A stretch of 50,047 bases of DNA from Magnetococcales bacterium (lineage in GTDB: Bacteria; Pseudomonadota; Magnetococcia; Magnetococcales; UBA8363), in NCBI GenBank assembly GCA_015228925.1, contig JADGCQ010000014.1, forward strand, positions 1 through 50,047, in the 5' to 3' direction. Both the position numbers and the translations under genes were made by a program. The notes beneath the pieces were generated by a model, which had not been told where the DNA came from, did no database searches, and worked only from the letters and a program-made list of their open reading frames with translations. Positions 48,149 to 50,047 of this stretch are shown in pieces (the stretch's first letter is position 1; every line of letters starts with the position of its first letter).

Positions 48149-49954
48149 GTGAGGAAGTTTGTTCGCAATGTTGCGGTTGGGATGGTGTTGCTATTGGTCC
48201 CAGTGGTGCAGTGGGTTGGTGCGGGTGATACGGACTTAAAGGTTGGTCCCAACCTGCAAGGGCCGACGGGTGTTGTTGGTTCTACGACGGGGAGGGGAGA
48301 GTCGCAAAATCTGGGTGTTTCCTCCTCCGCATCCTCCCCTTCCTCCTCCCATGAGATCGACGGCGACCTTGCCGCCTCTTCGGGGGGGCCTCTGGAACCT
48401 CAGGATGTGGCCGAGGAATCTTTGCCCGATTCTGGTATGGAAACTGTGGGTTTTTATCCCCCGCTCGCTTTGGTGAAGCGAATAGCGGGACCGGGATCGA
48501 ATTATCTGAATCCTCATACAACGCCCAATCTTTCTTTGTTTCTTGCCGAGTGGGCTTTGAATGCTGGGGCTGCCTTGCGCAGTCCAGAGTGGCTCAGGAT
48601 CAAGGCTGGGGCACTTGTTGTGTTGGAACGGTATTCAGAAGCACTGGAAATTTTGGAAAATCTCCCCCCTTTTCTTTTCAAAGAGGAGCCGTTGCTGTCG
48701 TTGCAACTGGCCCAGGCGCATCTTGCCAGCGGCAATCGTAAGCAGGCGCGTGAGCTTTATTCCCGTTTTTTGCTGGAGCAATCCCGGCATTTTCAGGTCA
48801 AGGAAGCGGAGAAGGGGATGGTGCTGACGGTTTTAGCTGCGGGGGAGTTGGACCAAGCCGAGTTGTTGTTGGGGCTGATGATGGAATCGGGGGAAAAAAG
48901 AATTCGTAATGATCCTGATTTGACGGCGGCCATGGGACGGCTGATGCAGTTGAAGGGGCGGAAGTCTGAAGCGGAGCGGTGGTTGAAGCATTTACTGGCT
49001 ATTCCTGAGCCATCGGCGTGGGATCGTCGTCGGCAATGGCAGCGGGATATTGCGGAGTTGACCATCGCTTTGGGAGACTGGTCCAAGGGGATGGTCATTT
49101 TGGAAGGGTTATTGGCCCAATATCCGGGGCCGCTCACTTTGGCGTTGCATGCCCGTTTTATGGAATCGGGTTCTGTGGTTGGTTCTTGCGTTACCCAGGA
49201 GGGATCTCCGAAGGAAAGATTGGCTTGGGTGCAAAGGCTTAAGGATCCGAGTGTCGATTTCTTGGAGAGGGAATGGGCTTTGGAGGCTTTGCTGGCATCG
49301 GAGATGAAAAATCCGCTGGGTTTGACACGCCCGGAAGGGATTTTGGCTCCAGAGAAGATTTTGCCGGATTTGACTTCTCCTGAGGCGGCGGTACTTTATG
49401 CCGCTTACGCTTGGCGCACGCATCAATTCAAGGAGGCGTGGGCTTTGTTGCAGGATGTTCCTGGAGTTTTGGCGGCTGCATGGCGATTGGCCATTTTGGC
49501 CGGGGATTTTACCCCGCAGGAGGATGTGGATGCCAAGGCTTGGATTTCCGATTTGCCAGATCCGGCGACCGGTTTCGAAGCGGAATTGATTGCGGAGCCA
49601 TTGGCTGCGGCCATGTTGGGATTTACGGAAAAGATGGATTTGTCTGAGGCGGGAAGGATTCGCAGATTTTTATCGCGATTGCCGAGTGGTTCCAAGGTTC
49701 GGGAATCGATGGGGGATATTTTGGGTCTTCAGGCGGCCATGGCGCGTGAGATGAATGAGGAACCTCAGGTGGCTTTGACGCTTTACCTGGAACTGGTTTT
49801 GACGGGAGGTCAAGAGGGGGTTGGGCGTCAGTGGCCGTGGTATGTCTCCGAAACGCCGGCGCAGGCGGTGGTGCGTCTGCTTGAGGAGACAGGGCGGCAA
49901 CAGGAAGCGGAGGAATTTAAGAACATATGGATGCCTCCGCAGCGAAAGAAATAG
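48149..49954 (+). CDS. Exported TPR-like repeat protein of unknown function
   Basis: The protein (about 601 aa from the GTG at 48149) begins with a basic N-terminus and hydrophobic segment (FVRNVAVGMVLLLVPVVQWV), a probable signal peptide or anchor. A serine-rich low-complexity linker (SSSASSPSSSHEIDG) follows at about residues 55-95. From about residue 140 the sequence is helical with TPR-like repeats, for example VVLERYSEALEILENL, LQLAQAHLASGNRKQARELY and ELDQAELLLGLMMESG. No enzyme motif was found. The frame starts at 48071 but that overlaps panD; the GTG with GAGAGG upstream is preferred. It may belong to the pan operon by position, 17 bases after panD. Function unknown. Confidence 0.8.
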   Translation: MRKFVRNVAVGMVLLLVPVVQWVGAGDTDLKVGPNLQGPTGVVGSTTGRGESQNLGVSSSASSPSSSHEIDGDLAASSGGPLEPQDVAEESLPDSGMETVGFYPPLALVKRIAGPGSNYLNPHTTPNLSLFLAEWALNAGAALRSPEWLRIKAGALVVLERYSEALEILENLPPFLFKEEPLLSLQLAQAHLASGNRKQARELYSRFLLEQSRHFQVKEAEKGMVLTVLAAGELDQAELLLGLMMESGEKRIRNDPDLTAAMGRLMQLKGRKSEAERWLKHLLAIPEPSAWDRRRQWQRDIAELTIALGDWSKGMVILEGLLAQYPGPLTLALHARFMESGSVVGSCVTQEGSPKERLAWVQRLKDPSVDFLEREWALEALLASEMKNPLGLTRPEGILAPEKILPDLTSPEAAVLYAAYAWRTHQFKEAWALLQDVPGVLAAAWRLAILAGDFTPQEDVDAKAWISDLPDPATGFEAELIAEPLAAAMLGFTEKMDLSEAGRIRRFLSRLPSGSKVRESMGDILGLQAAMAREMNEEPQVALTLYLELVLTGGQEGVGRQWPWYVSETPAQAVVRLLEETGRQQEAEEFKNIWMPPQRKK

Positions 49955-50001
49955 CCATGGTGGGGCGTATACTTTTGGTTCGTGTCGAAAAGTAAATTAT
50001 T

Positions 50002-50043
50002 AAAAGAAAAAAGGGGTCTGGGGGATTGCCCCCAGGGTTTTGA
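50002..50043. repeat. Hairpin repeat, copy 2 (inverted relative to copy 1)
   Basis: The 42 bases are the exact reverse complement of 1-42, including the CTGGGGG-ATTG-CCCCCAG hairpin, and the adjoining bases (ATTATT on one side, TTTT on the other) remain similar. It follows the TPR gene stop at 49954 by 47 bases; on the plus strand the hairpin is followed by GGGTTTTGATTTT and may terminate that transcript. Confidence 0.8.
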
Positions 50044-50047
50044 TTTT

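Overview
The window reads as chromosome from a Gram-negative proteobacterium. The gene order, the alpha-like RpoB and EF-Tu sequences, a DAP-type cell wall, ubiquinone genes with an oxygen-independent branch, and superoxide reductase together suggest a microaerophilic or facultatively anaerobic lineage near or within the Alphaproteobacteria. From memory, the hairpin repeat at the two ends resembles repeats in magnetotactic Magnetococcales, but this is a weak inference. No magnetosome, phage, transposon or CRISPR genes are visible.

Layout. Positions 1-3921 hold a repeat, then ubiU, ubiV and ubiK (ubiquinone synthesis and assembly) and the ComM-like ATPase gene yifB, ending at a strong hairpin. 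Positions 3985-5820 are an oxidative-stress module: a class II superoxide reductase and a 2-Cys peroxiredoxin on the minus strand, divergent from an XRE-cupin regulator. Positions 5863-39207 are one long plus-strand gene-expression supercluster: tRNA-Tyr, tRNA-Gly, tRNA-Thr, tuf copy 1, rpmG, tRNA-Trp, secE, nusG, rplKAJL, rpoBC, two unrecognised genes, rpsL, rpsG, fusA, tuf copy 2, then the S10, spc and alpha operons through rplQ, closed by a textbook terminator at 39233-39264.

Positions 39343-43835 are a minus-strand operon: an M14 metallopeptidase gene followed by dapC, dapD and dapE. It pairs a probable cell-wall peptide hydrolase with synthesis of diaminopimelate. Divergent from it is a Tat-exported M15 (VanY-like) peptidase gene, then folK, panB, panC, panD (folate and pantothenate synthesis) and a large exported TPR-like protein of unknown function. 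An inverted copy of the repeat at position 1 closes the window.

The most unusual points are the two-gene orphan insertion between rpoC and rpsL, the substitutions in the active-site motif of the superoxide reductase, two clearly diverged EF-Tu genes, retention of zinc-binding forms of S4, S14, L33 and L36, the M14 peptidase-dapCDE operon, and an inverted repeat that abuts the panB start codon. None of these amounts to a proven new system. The orphan pair is the best candidate for undescribed biology.
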